A stretch of DNA of 64,000 nt. It comes from Enterococcus sp. BWB1-3 (GTDB lineage: Bacteria; Bacillota; Bacilli; Lactobacillales; Enterococcaceae). Made by a program: the position numbers and the translations under genes. The notes below the pieces were generated by a model that was not told the origin of the DNA, made no database searches, and saw nothing but the letters and a program-made list of their open reading frames with translations. Where the stretch lies: assembly GCF_016745275.1 (NCBI RefSeq), contig NZ_JADOEP010000021.1:1-64000 (forward strand), read 5' to 3'. This document shows, piece after piece, positions 55,360-63,930 of this stretch. Within the stretch, counting starts at the first letter, position 1. Every line of letters starts with the position of its first letter.

Positions 55360-56241
55360 ATGCGGGTAATGACCTTAAATACACACAGCTGGATGGAATC
55401 AAAGCCTTTGGAAAAACTCGAAGTACTGACAAAAGTAATCCTTGAAAAAGATTATGACTTGATCGCATTGCAGGAGGTTAATCAGCTGACTTCTTCGGAA
55501 ACTGTTGAAACAGACGCTTATTTTGATACAGGAGCTCTTGCGGAGTATACGATTCATGAAGACAACTTTGCTTTTCTTCTTGCAGAAAAACTAAAGACGG
55601 CGGGCACTTTTTATTACTGGTCATGGATGCCTGTGCATCTGGGGTATGGGCAATATCATGAAGGATTGGCACTGTTTTCTAAAGTACCTGTTAAGGCTCA
55701 AGGGGCTATTGTTTCAAAGGAAAAAGAGTTTTCTGATTATCGGACGAGAAAGCTTCTTCTGGGCAGAACTGTTTTAGATGGACAAGAGATTCTAGCAATC
55801 TGCTGTCACTATTCCTGGTGGTCAGAAGAAACAGCGAAGGGATTCCAATACGAGTGGGGGCAAACACTTAAATTATTGGATAAAATCAAGTGTCCAAAAC
55901 TTTTATTGGGTGATTTTAATAATCCAGCTGAGTATCAGCAGGAAGGGTATGAGTTAGTAACTAAAAGCTTTTTAGATAGTTATGCAGCTGCGGATACAAC
56001 GAATAGTGGATTTACTGTATCTAAAGCAATAGATGGCTGGTCCGGTAATCAGCAGCAGCTGCGAATGGACTACATTTTCAATGATGAAAATTTCTATGCC
56101 GAAGCCTGTGAAGTTCTTTTTGATGGACGAGGAACCCCGATAATAAGCGATCACTATGGAGTGGAAGCAGAGCTGTTCTTCTCAGAATTAATAGAAAAAG
56201 AAAATAATACGGTCAAAGCAGAAGCGGAAAGTCTCTATTAG
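55360..56241 (+). CDS. mapP: endonuclease/exonuclease/phosphatase-family protein, probable maltose 6'-phosphate phosphatase
   Basis: The 293-aa protein has EEP motifs MTLNTHSW, LIALQEVNQ (metal Glu), LLGDFNNPAE, and DYIF and SDHYGVEAEL at the end. In Enterococcus faecalis an EEP enzyme encoded next to malT, MapP, removes phosphate from maltose 6'-phosphate. The same position 160 bp after malT supports the same role here. I chose ATG 55360 with GAAAGGACTG upstream; an open frame from 55255 lacks family features. Confidence 0.8.
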   Translation: MRVMTLNTHSWMESKPLEKLEVLTKVILEKDYDLIALQEVNQLTSSETVETDAYFDTGALAEYTIHEDNFAFLLAEKLKTAGTFYYWSWMPVHLGYGQYHEGLALFSKVPVKAQGAIVSKEKEFSDYRTRKLLLGRTVLDGQEILAICCHYSWWSEETAKGFQYEWGQTLKLLDKIKCPKLLLGDFNNPAEYQQEGYELVTKSFLDSYAAADTTNSGFTVSKAIDGWSGNQQQLRMDYIFNDENFYAEACEVLFDGRGTPIISDHYGVEAELFFSELIEKENNTVKAEAESLY

Positions 56242-56393
56242 TTGAATTTCCATATTTTTCGCTAACAATCTTATTATATTAGTCGTTGTCGAAGCTGTTT
56301 TGTAAATAAATGAAACACGCTTCGAAATACCGTTAGTTCAAGAATCTTCTATATTAATTTCAAAAATTGGGGGTAAACTCAAATCTATTAGTA

Positions 56394-56422
56394 TTGACAA
56401 AGCAACCGTTTGCATTTATTCT
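56394..56422 (+). promoter_or_regulatory. malR promoter with operator in the spacer
   Basis: TTGACA (56394-56399), a 17-bp spacer and TATTCT (56417-56422). The spacer holds GCAACCGTTTGCA, a LacI-type palindrome like those near malT, so MalR probably represses itself. Confidence 0.6.
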
Positions 56423-56492
56423 TATTAAGATAATGACAGAATTTTCTATAAATAATGAATGATTCTTCAATAATAATAAAGAGGGAAGAACT

Positions 56493-57509
56493 ATGAGTGT
56501 GACAATTAAGGATGTAGCCAGAGAAGTAGGGGTGGCGCCTTCAACTGTTTCGAGAACGCTGCAGGATCATCCAAGTATTTCAAAAGAGACGAAAGAGCGT
56601 GTAAGAAAAGCCATGGATAAGCTTGGGTATGTTCCAAATGCCTCAGCGCAAAATCTGGCGAAGAAATTTTCCAATACAATTGGCGTTGTCTTCCCTGTTT
56701 TATCTTCTGATGACAGGAAGAGCAATCCTTTCTATCTGGAAGCAATTACGGCTATGAATCAGGAGGCGGGGAAGCAGGATGTGACTATCTCATTTGCTTC
56801 GGGTGAGACGCAGGAAGAACTGTTGGAAAATGTTCAGCTGATGTATAAACAAAAACGAGTGGATGGTTTTATTCTGCTGTATGTCAGAAAGAATGATCCG
56901 GTCTTACAGTATCTGGTTGAACAGAGCATCCCTTATACGGTGATTGGTCAGCCCTATCAATACAGCAACGGCACCAGTTGTGTGGATAATGACAATCAGC
57001 TTCTGGGAAGAACAGCCACGCAATATTTGATTGATAAAGGTCACAAAAGAATTTTATTTGTGACCAATTATGAGAAAGAAAATGTGTTTCAGGAACGCTG
57101 CTATGGGTATCAAAAATCAATGGAAGAATCTGGTTTAGAGCCATTTCCTTATGCAGTGTTGAAACAGCCGAGTGATTATATAGAATTTGAAGAAACGTTG
57201 AAAAAGTTGAAGCCGACAGCCTGTATGGCTATTGATGATATGTTTGCCTTACGTGTAATTCAGCTGGCTAATTTGTATGGCTATAAGGTGCCGGATAATT
57301 TATCGGTGATTAGCTTTAATAACTCAATTTTCACCACACTGATTCATCCCTATATCACCTCTATTGATATTCACACGGAAGAACTTGGAAGGATAGCGGT
57401 ACAACAGTTTATTCAGCAGCTTAAAGCTCCGCAGGCAATGAAGCAGAAAGTCCTGATTCCGCATACATTGATTGAAAGGGAGACGGTGTTGGACAGGGCA
57501 AAAGCATAA
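56493..57509 (+). CDS. malR: LacI-family repressor, probable MalR
   Basis: The 338-aa protein has the LacI HTH (VTIKDVAREVGVAPSTVSRTLQDHPSIS), the hinge helix NASAQNLAKKF, and a periplasmic-binding-protein-like sugar domain (TIGVVFPVLSS, KRVDGFIL, TACMAIDDMFALRVIQLA). It is adjacent to the maltose genes and shares operators with them, which supports identity as maltose repressor. The ribosome site is AGAGGGAAG. Confidence 0.88.
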   Translation: MSVTIKDVAREVGVAPSTVSRTLQDHPSISKETKERVRKAMDKLGYVPNASAQNLAKKFSNTIGVVFPVLSSDDRKSNPFYLEAITAMNQEAGKQDVTISFASGETQEELLENVQLMYKQKRVDGFILLYVRKNDPVLQYLVEQSIPYTVIGQPYQYSNGTSCVDNDNQLLGRTATQYLIDKGHKRILFVTNYEKENVFQERCYGYQKSMEESGLEPFPYAVLKQPSDYIEFEETLKKLKPTACMAIDDMFALRVIQLANLYGYKVPDNLSVISFNNSIFTTLIHPYITSIDIHTEELGRIAVQQFIQQLKAPQAMKQKVLIPHTLIERETVLDRAKA

Positions 57510-57520
57510 AAAAATTTAGT

Positions 57521-57572
57521 TGAAAATCCGTGAGTTCAGAAATTTTATTGTCTGGCTTCATGGATTTTTCAG
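57521..57572 (+). terminator. terminator after malR
   Basis: TGAAAATCCGTGA pairs with TCATGGATTTTTCA over about 25 bases of loop. No long T-run follows. Confidence 0.5.
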
Positions 57573-57594
57573 CTTTAGAAGTGGTTGAAAGGTT

Positions 57595-57755
57595 CTAAGC
57601 AATTATCGTTTCCAGCGCCCAACTAATTGTATCATTAAAGACAGTCTGGTATTCCTTTACTGTTTTTTGTTTGTAATCAAGTGATCGCTGATAATTAGCA
57701 GCGATACCACGTTCAATATAATTTTGGAACGATGCAGAATCTATCGGAAATATAT
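57595..57755 (-). pseudogene. C-terminal remnant of an unidentified gene
   Basis: The minus-strand frame DSASFQNYIERGIAANYQRS... ending SWALETIIA and TAG has protein-like composition, but no start codon and a stop just upstream. It is the tail of a deleted gene. Family not recognised. Confidence 0.45.
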
Positions 57756-57995
57756 CTTATCTTGAAAAAGCTGAAAATAAGTAAAATATAAAGATTTAGC
57801 AGGGAATCTGAAAGGTGAACGGAAATAATTTCTCTTCAGGTTTCTTTTTTGAGGATACGGCCAAAAGCTGTGTAGATGATTTAATAAATATTTTTTTGTA
57901 AAATTGTGTATAACTGAGCATAGATAGAGTAAGATTGTTTTGTATACATGTTTGTTAGCTGTTGGAGAAAGTTGTTTATGAAAGGACAGAAAAAA

Positions 57996-58730
57996 ATGAA
58001 GCTGATTTTAGATAATGTAACTAAAGGATTTGATGGGAAAACCGTATTGGAAAGTACTGGCTTTACTTTTGAAACAGGTAAGATTTATGGATTATTAGGA
58101 CGTAATGGAGCGGGGAAGACAACGCTGTTTAACTGTATCTCCCGTAATCTTGTTCTTGATGGAGGAACAATTGGTGTCGAACGTGATGGAATGATAGATA
58201 CTGACTATGAAAATACTGAAATCGGATTTGTTTATACACAACCACATTTGCCGGCTTTTATGACCGCTTATGAGTTTGTAAAATTTTTTATTGAGATAAA
58301 CAGCGCTCGAATAAAAAAGCCAAAAACACCTGAGGCTTATCTGGATTCAGTGGGAATTCAACAGGAAGATCAGCATCGTCTGCTCAAAGATTTTTCTCAT
58401 GGGATGCAGAACAAAGTGCAGATGCTGGTGACATTGATGATTCAGCCTCCGGTACTGTTGTTGGATGAACCGCTGACATCTTTTGACGTGGTGGCAGCTC
58501 ACGAAATGAAGGAACTTATTTTAGAGATGAAAAAAGAGTCCATCATTATTTTTTCCACACATATTTTGCAGCTGGCGCAGGATCTGTGCGATGAAGTGGT
58601 ACTTTTACATCATAAAAAGCTCAGTCCAGTCGATTCTTTCAGAATTCATGATAAAGATTTTGAAGAGGAAATTGTGGATTTGTTATCAGATAAAGCTGCT
58701 GAGCAGCCTGTTGAAGAAAGCGGGGAGTGA
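57996..58730 (+). CDS. ABC transporter ATP-binding protein
   Basis: The 244-aa protein has Walker A GRNGAGKT (about residues 34-41), a nonstandard signature FSHGMQNK, Walker B VLLLDEPLTSFD and the switch His in IFSTH. This is typical of ABC-2 exporters that handle peptides or antibiotics. I chose ATG 57996 because AAAGGA lies nine bases upstream and MKLILDNVTKGF begins the domain; longer frames start at 57978 or 57948. The permease gene follows with coupled translation. Confidence 0.88.
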   Translation: MKLILDNVTKGFDGKTVLESTGFTFETGKIYGLLGRNGAGKTTLFNCISRNLVLDGGTIGVERDGMIDTDYENTEIGFVYTQPHLPAFMTAYEFVKFFIEINSARIKKPKTPEAYLDSVGIQQEDQHRLLKDFSHGMQNKVQMLVTLMIQPPVLLLDEPLTSFDVVAAHEMKELILEMKKESIIIFSTHILQLAQDLCDEVVLLHHKKLSPVDSFRIHDKDFEEEIVDLLSDKAAEQPVEESGE

Positions 58731-58732
58731 AG

Positions 58733-60385
58733 ATGAACAGCTTAAAAGTTTTTCTGAGAAATTACTGGTTCTTTAAACAGACTAAAATTGCATCTAAAGT
58801 AAACGGTCTTCTTTATTATTTGAAAAAGCTGCCTTTTTTAGGAAAGCATATTCCTATTGAAATTTATAAAAGCTATGGGATCAAAGAGGGGATTGCAATA
58901 CTGGTTTTGATTTTTGATTATCTAAACAGCTTCTTAGCCAAATTTGTTTGGCTGGGTATGTATTTGGGCTTTGCTTACTTGGTACGAACATTTATTTTTG
59001 GAGAGCCTTCAGCGACTTTCTTTGATGTGCAAACAATGAATTTGGGTCTATTCTTTTGGTTCGTTTTCGTACCGATTTTCCTGGGCTTTTACATAGGCTA
59101 TTCTTTTACAGCAGAGAAGCCGCTGGTTGATTTTATTGAACAATTTGGCTTAGCCAGAACGACCGTCGTTCGAGGAAATATGCTTTTAAACACAGCCATT
59201 CAAATGATTGCTTATATTCCGGCAGCGCTGGTTTACGGGTTTATTCTTGGCAACCCCCTGGCAATACTTTTCTTTATTATACTTTCTTATGCAGGGCTTA
59301 ACTACGCCTTTAGATACTTGGGCCGTATTATTTTTACTTGGAATCTGTCGAAACGTGTCCGTCTCATTTTAGGAACAATTGCGGCTTTTGTGATTTTAGG
59401 ATTTACTGTGATATTTGTATGGATAAGGCTTTTTGAGATGCTTATACCATTTCTGACGTCAATGATTGGGAATAGCTTATTTTTAATTTTTCTTATAATC
59501 GTCCTGTATCAGTTGCTGTATTTCAAAAAGGAAAATGAGTACCTTTTATACTGGATTAACCAGGCAACGATTAGCCTTGAAAAAATAGCAGAGCAGGCAA
59601 GTGACAGAAATTCTTATGTTGGTGAAGGTCTTGCTATGCAGAAAAAACTGACAATGACAGCAACTAGCCAGTTTGAGCATTTGAAGGGCAATGAATATTT
59701 GAATGCCTTGCTTTTCAGTCGTTACAGAAGTATTTTGAATAAAGCCCTAAGGTTTCGCTTTTACTTTATTGGAGCTGCATGGGTTCTTGCAATGATTGCC
59801 AGCTTTGCGGGGTTGTTTAAACAAGTAACGGCACATGAAATGACGGCGACATTGCCCATCCTCTTTTTTCTGATGTATCTGATGACTTTTGGGAAAAAAG
59901 TAGTCCAAATGGTTTTTGTAAACTGTGATGTATCGATGCTGTATTATCCGTTTTATCGGGAGTCAGGGACAATCTTAAGAGGATTTAATTATCGTTTCAG
60001 TCAAACATTCTATTACAATGGTATTTTATCTTTAGGGATCTTCAGTGTCTACCTGCTGCTGAGTGCGATGAATCAGTTTTTCCTGACATGGGAGTTTTTT
60101 GGAGTACTTATTCTATTGCTTGTATCACTTTCTTTGTTGTTCTCATTTCACGAGCTGTTTGTGTATTATTTGCTTCAGCCGTTTACAGGAGATATGGCAA
60201 TTTCGAACCCTCTTTATAAAATAATTGCAGGGATTTTCTATGGAGTTTCTTATATGAATACACAGCTCCAAGTAACCGGTTTTTATTATGCGCTGGTTGT
60301 TTCAGGACTAAGTTTGCTTTATGTAGGAATCGGATTTATTGTTATTTATAAGAAAGCACCTCAAACCTTTAGAATTAAATCCTAG
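58733..60385 (+). CDS. ABC transporter permease, large polytopic membrane protein
   Basis: The 550-aa protein has about ten to twelve hydrophobic segments and a large cytoplasmic loop (about residues 265-320). It lies three bases after the ATPase gene. It is probably the membrane partner of the ATPase. The substrate is unknown, and I do not recognise a specific family beyond large ABC-2-type permeases. GTG 58727 is a possible alternative start. Confidence 0.82.
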   Translation: MNSLKVFLRNYWFFKQTKIASKVNGLLYYLKKLPFLGKHIPIEIYKSYGIKEGIAILVLIFDYLNSFLAKFVWLGMYLGFAYLVRTFIFGEPSATFFDVQTMNLGLFFWFVFVPIFLGFYIGYSFTAEKPLVDFIEQFGLARTTVVRGNMLLNTAIQMIAYIPAALVYGFILGNPLAILFFIILSYAGLNYAFRYLGRIIFTWNLSKRVRLILGTIAAFVILGFTVIFVWIRLFEMLIPFLTSMIGNSLFLIFLIIVLYQLLYFKKENEYLLYWINQATISLEKIAEQASDRNSYVGEGLAMQKKLTMTATSQFEHLKGNEYLNALLFSRYRSILNKALRFRFYFIGAAWVLAMIASFAGLFKQVTAHEMTATLPILFFLMYLMTFGKKVVQMVFVNCDVSMLYYPFYRESGTILRGFNYRFSQTFYYNGILSLGIFSVYLLLSAMNQFFLTWEFFGVLILLLVSLSLLFSFHELFVYYLLQPFTGDMAISNPLYKIIAGIFYGVSYMNTQLQVTGFYYALVVSGLSLLYVGIGFIVIYKKAPQTFRIKS

Positions 60386-60411
60386 AGAAAGAGAATTGAA
60401 GAATGAATATA

Positions 60412-60771
60412 GAGACTGTGACAAAAGTATGTCTGAGATCCCTAAAACCGAATAAACGGTGTTCCAGTCTTTGTATGATTCGAGCATTCGAAGAAGCGTA
60501 GAAGCAAAGCCCCTCCATGCTTCGAGGATCGGAACGAAGTGAGAACCGTAGACGCAGAAGTTGTCTCTTCGGAAATAAGTCGAACTATACTGAAAATATG
60601 AGTAGCTCCAGGGAGGTATCAATTCACAGCTAGTCATATTATGACTAGTGTTCCTTGACAATTTTCGTATATTCCGACTTATTGTCATAAATCACTACGA
60701 TTGACTCGTCAGAGTAGATGATGCATGATACCTACCTGGTTCTTGAGACAGAACACTTCTGTCACAACCTC
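60412..60771. mobile_element. 360-bp MITE-like intergenic element with imperfect terminal inverted repeats
   Basis: The left end reads GAGACTGTGACAAAAGT and the right end, on the minus strand, reads GAGGTTGTGACAGAAGT. Inside are nested stems: AATAAGTCG with CGACTTATT; CCAGGGAGGTATCA with TGATACCTACCTGG (one mismatch); and the palindrome CTAGTCAT/ATGACTAG. The first 90 bp match 240-337 on the opposite strand, and parts resemble 1245-1400. It has no coding capacity. It is folded and bounded like a non-autonomous transposable repeat. Confidence 0.7.
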
Positions 60772-60846
60772 TTTTTTGAAGAAAAAATGAACTGAAGCAC
60801 AAACAGAATAATTGTAAAAAGCGTCTGCTGCTATAGTTTTACAAAC

Positions 60847-60880
60847 AAAAAAAGCCTGACAACATAAATTGTCAGGCTCG
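60847..60880 (-). terminator. cold-shock gene terminator
   Basis: AGCCTGACAA (60853-60862) pairs perfectly with TTGTCAGGCT (60869-60878). On the minus strand it is followed by a run of seven T. Confidence 0.85.
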
Positions 60881-60896
60881 AAATTTAATGGTTTAA

Positions 60897-61097
60897 TTAA
60901 GCTTTGTTAACGTTAGTCGCTTGAGGGCCACGTTGACCATCTTCGATATCGAAAGTAACTGCTTGACCTTCTTCTAAAGTTTTGAAGCCGTCACCTTGAA
61001 TAGCTGAGAAATGAACAAAAACGTCGTTTCCGTTTTCAGCTGTGATAAATCCAAAGCCTTTGTCTGAGTTGAACCATTTTACTGTACCTGTTTCCAT
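60897..61097 (-). CDS. cold-shock protein, CspA family
   Basis: The 66-aa single cold-shock domain has [18 protein letters not shown] (RNP1) and DVFVHFSAI (RNP2), the standard length. It is an RNA chaperone binding single-stranded nucleic acid. The start is 61097 after AAGGAGG; the longer frame is the untranslated leader. A leader of 100 bases or more precedes it, as is common in cold-induced genes. Confidence 0.95.
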   Translation of the reverse strand: METGTVKWFNSDKGFGFITAENGNDVFVHFSAIQGDGFKTLEEGQAVTFDIEDGQRGPQATNVNKA

Positions 61098-61678
61098 AAT
61101 AAAAATCCTCCTTATGTTTCCATAAATATTTTGCAATTACTTGAAGGGTGAAAATGTGGAGGATGTTTACTTTAAAATGAAACAACTACACATATACTAC
61201 CGAACAAAAACTACATCTATTACTATAACACAGAAACTTTGATTTGCATAGAGAATAGCTGACTTATTAAATTTTTCATTAGTATAAAAGAAGTTTGTTA
61301 CTATTGTTATTTTTTCTGTTATAATACAAATATGTTAAGCGATAAATATGAAAGCAAAACAGAAATCACATTGATGAAATCTATTCCGAAGGCGCAGTCT
61401 TGGAGCTGCATAGATTTGAAAGCAGGAAGGGTTCAAGTTGTATAGATGAGATTGATTTTTCGTTAGCTAATAGATAGTTTTTACCTGATTTTCTAACTAA
61501 TACAATATTTGATCTACCTTAATAAGAATACTTAACTAGTACCCGGAATACTGACAAACCAGTATTCCGGGTACGTCTAATTTCAGAGGATAATTTATAA
61601 ACTTTATTTTATAGAAATGTGTAAATAAGCTGTACTATACAAATGAAGAACTATTTTATAGGAAGGAGATGGGGATGT
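61098..61678. other. intergenic region upstream of csp with a perfect inverted repeat
   Basis: It carries the csp leader and promoter region and an AT-rich stretch with no convincing gene, plus the 15-bp perfect inverted repeat at 61539-61574. Confidence 0.4.
61539..61574. repeat. perfect 15-bp inverted repeat
   Basis: GTACCCGGAATACTG (61539-61553) and CAGTATTCCGGGTAC (61560-61574) are exact complements around a six-base loop. GC content is higher than the surroundings and no T-run follows, so a plain terminator is unlikely. Confidence 0.7.
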
Positions 61679-61996
61679 ATGATGAAGAATGAAGAAATTC
61701 AATTAGTTAAACCACTGACAAATTCGGGACAGGGCTATAATGATGTGAATCAACATGTTAAAAAGTATCGAAACATAGTAGCTCGGGAATGTAGAAAGTA
61801 AAATTTTCAGATTAATTCTCAGGATGAATACAAGCCTGATACATTAAAAGACTTGTTTCATCATTTAGGAGATGGCTGTTATATTGAATCAAATTTCTTT
61901 GTGAAATTTAAGAAACTATCTGCATATAAATACTTGTCTAATGAAAAAGCAAGTGTTGTTTCAAGAGATGGATTTATTTTTTTATTATATTTGTAA
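61679..61996 (+). pseudogene. hexapeptide-type acetyltransferase relic
   Basis: A good ribosome site (GGAAGGAGAT) precedes ATG 61679. The frame gives 40 codons, then TAA at 61799, and continues in frame to 61994 with SQDEYKPDTLKDLFHHLGDG and CYIESNFFVKFKK. This resembles the first third of sugar or xenobiotic O-acetyltransferases of the left-handed beta-helix class. The hexapeptide repeats are missing. The remote similarity makes the identity tentative. Confidence 0.5.
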
Positions 61997-62165
61997 TTGA
62001 GCCCAAAATATGTAAAAGGAACTATTTACTTTAAACTGGTGTGAATCGCTCTTTTGCTTTTATATTCCCCATTTTTTAGTGCTTCAGCAGCCGAAAGTAA
62101 AATAAACAGTTTCTTTCATTGGCAGCTCTTTTTTAAAATAATAAATGTTAAAAAATTTGCAGTAT

Positions 62166-62204
62166 AAAAAAGCAAGCCGCTGATGAATAACAACGACTTG
62201 CTTC
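62166..62204 (-). terminator. terminator of the baeRF gene
   Basis: AAGCAAGCCG (62170-62179) pairs with CGACTTGCTT (62194-62203) with one mismatch. On the minus strand a T-run follows. Confidence 0.75.
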
Positions 62205-62220
62205 ACTAAGCCTACTTATT

Positions 62221-63351
62221 CTAATATCGTAAGATTCCCAACAGTGATTTTTCATCTGGTGAAGATGGCTGGTCAAGGACAAAAACATTTCCACCCGTTT
62301 CAATCACTTGATAAGCAGTATTGTTTAAAAGCTTGCGGTAATCGAATTCTTTTGATGTCATTTTATTTGTCTCATTCACAAAATTTGATGTTGAAATAAA
62401 GAAATGTGACAGACGACCTTCTGCTGCTGCAGGTACAATGTCTACCATTTGATCCAGAAATTTCTTATCCAAAAGCTGATTGTTATTTTGGGTCTGTTGA
62501 TTTTCCAGCTCCTGATTAATTTTTTTCGCTCCTGCTTTGATGTCTTTTATGGAAGCTTGAGCAGGTGAGAGTGAAACAGAAGGTGAGGCTTTAAAGTACG
62601 GATTTTTTGCTACTTTCTTAAATATTGTTTGGTTCTCAGGCAATGCATATAAATAAATTGGAAGTTTATTAGGGTTATCAAAAGTATCTTTTAAATAGGC
62701 ATCAATTGCCTGATAGTAATTTGTCCAGTCAATTTCCACCTCTTCGTCTTTTGGGTTTACCCCGTGGTAGATAACGCCTTCTTTTCCTGAATTGGCAGCA
62801 CTGGCACTTCCTCTACTGGAGTAATTTAAGTTTCCACCGGTTAATTCATCACCTAAAGTGCTTACCATGTCAGTCGGTGCAGTTTTAGGAAGCTCGACTG
62901 CTGATACTTCATGATTGTTAACCAGATAAATTGACAAGGAATCTCTGTTTAGTGCAAGAAGATAATAGTTATGAGCAAATTGATTATCTTTGATAATACC
63001 AAGCAGATAAGGTTTCTTACCAACATAGTACTGATTGTCTACAGGGACATTTTGTTTATAAATAAATGTTTGATCCCTGGTGAATATAATAGTGAGACTT
63101 TTGGTATTATTACGCCAGAATGCTGCATCTGCTTCTAATGTATCGATTTTTTCCTGAAATGGTGCCCAGTCAAAGTCGCTGAAACGTTTTTCAAAGCGGG
63201 CTTTTGCAGACTTTCCAAGGTTCTTAAAAGCCAGAATATCTTTATTGACATCCTGGTGGGCGACATGCACATTCAATACAAATGTGACAAAAGGACCTTG
63301 AATTTTATCCGAGAACAATTCATTAAAACGAGTTTTTCCATTATCTGACAT
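62221..63351 (-). CDS. baeRF-family protein (bacterial archaeo-eukaryotic release factor-like)
   Basis: This 376-aa protein has the baeRF pattern: an N-terminal VTFVLNVHV segment; SLTIIFTRDQTFIYKQNVP; the LLALNRDSLSIYLV core strand pair; a Gly/Ser-rich loop; and a C-terminal PIYLYALPENQTIFKKV with LLNNTAYQVIETGGNVFVL. Such proteins relate to eRF1/Pelota domains and are proposed to act on ribosomes; experiments are few. I chose ATG 63351 after GGAGGAATTGATT. The call is from fold-like motifs. Confidence 0.75.
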   Translation of the reverse strand: MSDNGKTRFNELFSDKIQGPFVTFVLNVHVAHQDVNKDILAFKNLGKSAKARFEKRFSDFDWAPFQEKIDTLEADAAFWRNNTKSLTIIFTRDQTFIYKQNVPVDNQYYVGKKPYLLGIIKDNQFAHNYYLLALNRDSLSIYLVNNHEVSAVELPKTAPTDMVSTLGDELTGGNLNYSSRGSASAANSGKEGVIYHGVNPKDEEVEIDWTNYYQAIDAYLKDTFDNPNKLPIYLYALPENQTIFKKVAKNPYFKASPSVSLSPAQASIKDIKAGAKKINQELENQQTQNNNQLLDKKFLDQMVDIVPAAAEGRLSHFFISTSNFVNETNKMTSKEFDYRKLLNNTAYQVIETGGNVFVLDQPSSPDEKSLLGILRY

Positions 63352-63538
63352 AATCAATTCCTCCTATAGTGAAATGTTTTCTATCTATATAAAAAGTGTA
63401 GCATAGAGGGGCTAAAGTAGAAAATGATATGATTAGACATTGAAGATATATATTCTATTCTTTTCTCATGGAAATTTTAATAAATCCATATGGATTCCTC
63501 ATGTGATTCTCTATGGTTTATATTAGAATTGAGCTATG
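63352..63538. other. intergenic region with perfect palindrome
   Basis: It holds the baeRF promoter region and the perfect 14-bp palindrome AATCCATATGGATT at 63483-63496, about 55 bp upstream of the hairpin RNA candidate. TATATT near 63520 could be a -10 for that RNA. Confidence 0.4.
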
Positions 63539-63631
63539 CCAATTATCCCGAATTGGTTTTTCATACTTACTCCTACCAAGAGTAAATAACAACCTTCATT
63601 TCCACCACATTACCCGATGTGGTGGTTTTTT
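63539..63631 (+). ncRNA. candidate three-hairpin small RNA
   Basis: Three consecutive perfect hairpins: CCAATT-ATCCCG-AATTGG (63539-63556, followed by TTTTT), TTACTC-CTACCAA-GAGTAA (63567-63585) and CCACCACAT-TACCCG-ATGTGGTGG (63602-63625), ending in six T. The loops ATCCCG and TACCCG share CCCG. No open frame spans it. It ends like a Rho-independent small RNA. Confidence 0.55.
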
Positions 63632-63673
63632 GCAGCTTTTTTTCAAAAGCTTTCTGTCGATGCTTATTTGTGT

Positions 63674-63930
63674 TTAAAGATTTTTCGGTTTTAATGTTAG
63701 TATATTCAATAAATTCTTATATGAAGTCAATTTGATATGCAGCGCTTCAAAGCAAGCAATAATGAGTTCTTGTATTTCCAAGATTTTTTGATGGACAGAT
63801 AAAAATGCCTCTATAGGGATTCTCTCTAATTAGAATAGAAAGTCATCCGTAATTTTTTCGCAAATCTCCGTTCTTATATTTTGATTCTTTGAGTATTTGA
63901 AGATAGTCTCAGAAGCAGTTCATTCTGCAC
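63674..63930 (-). pseudogene. unidentified gene remnant
   Basis: The minus-strand frame reads TIFKYSKNQNIRTEICEKITDD, then FLF, a TAA, and LERIPIEAFLSVHQKILEIQ continuing to KLTSYKNLLNILTLKPKNL and a stop at 63674. Composition is protein-like and helical, but there is an internal stop and no start. A regulator relic is possible; identity unknown. Confidence 0.35.
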
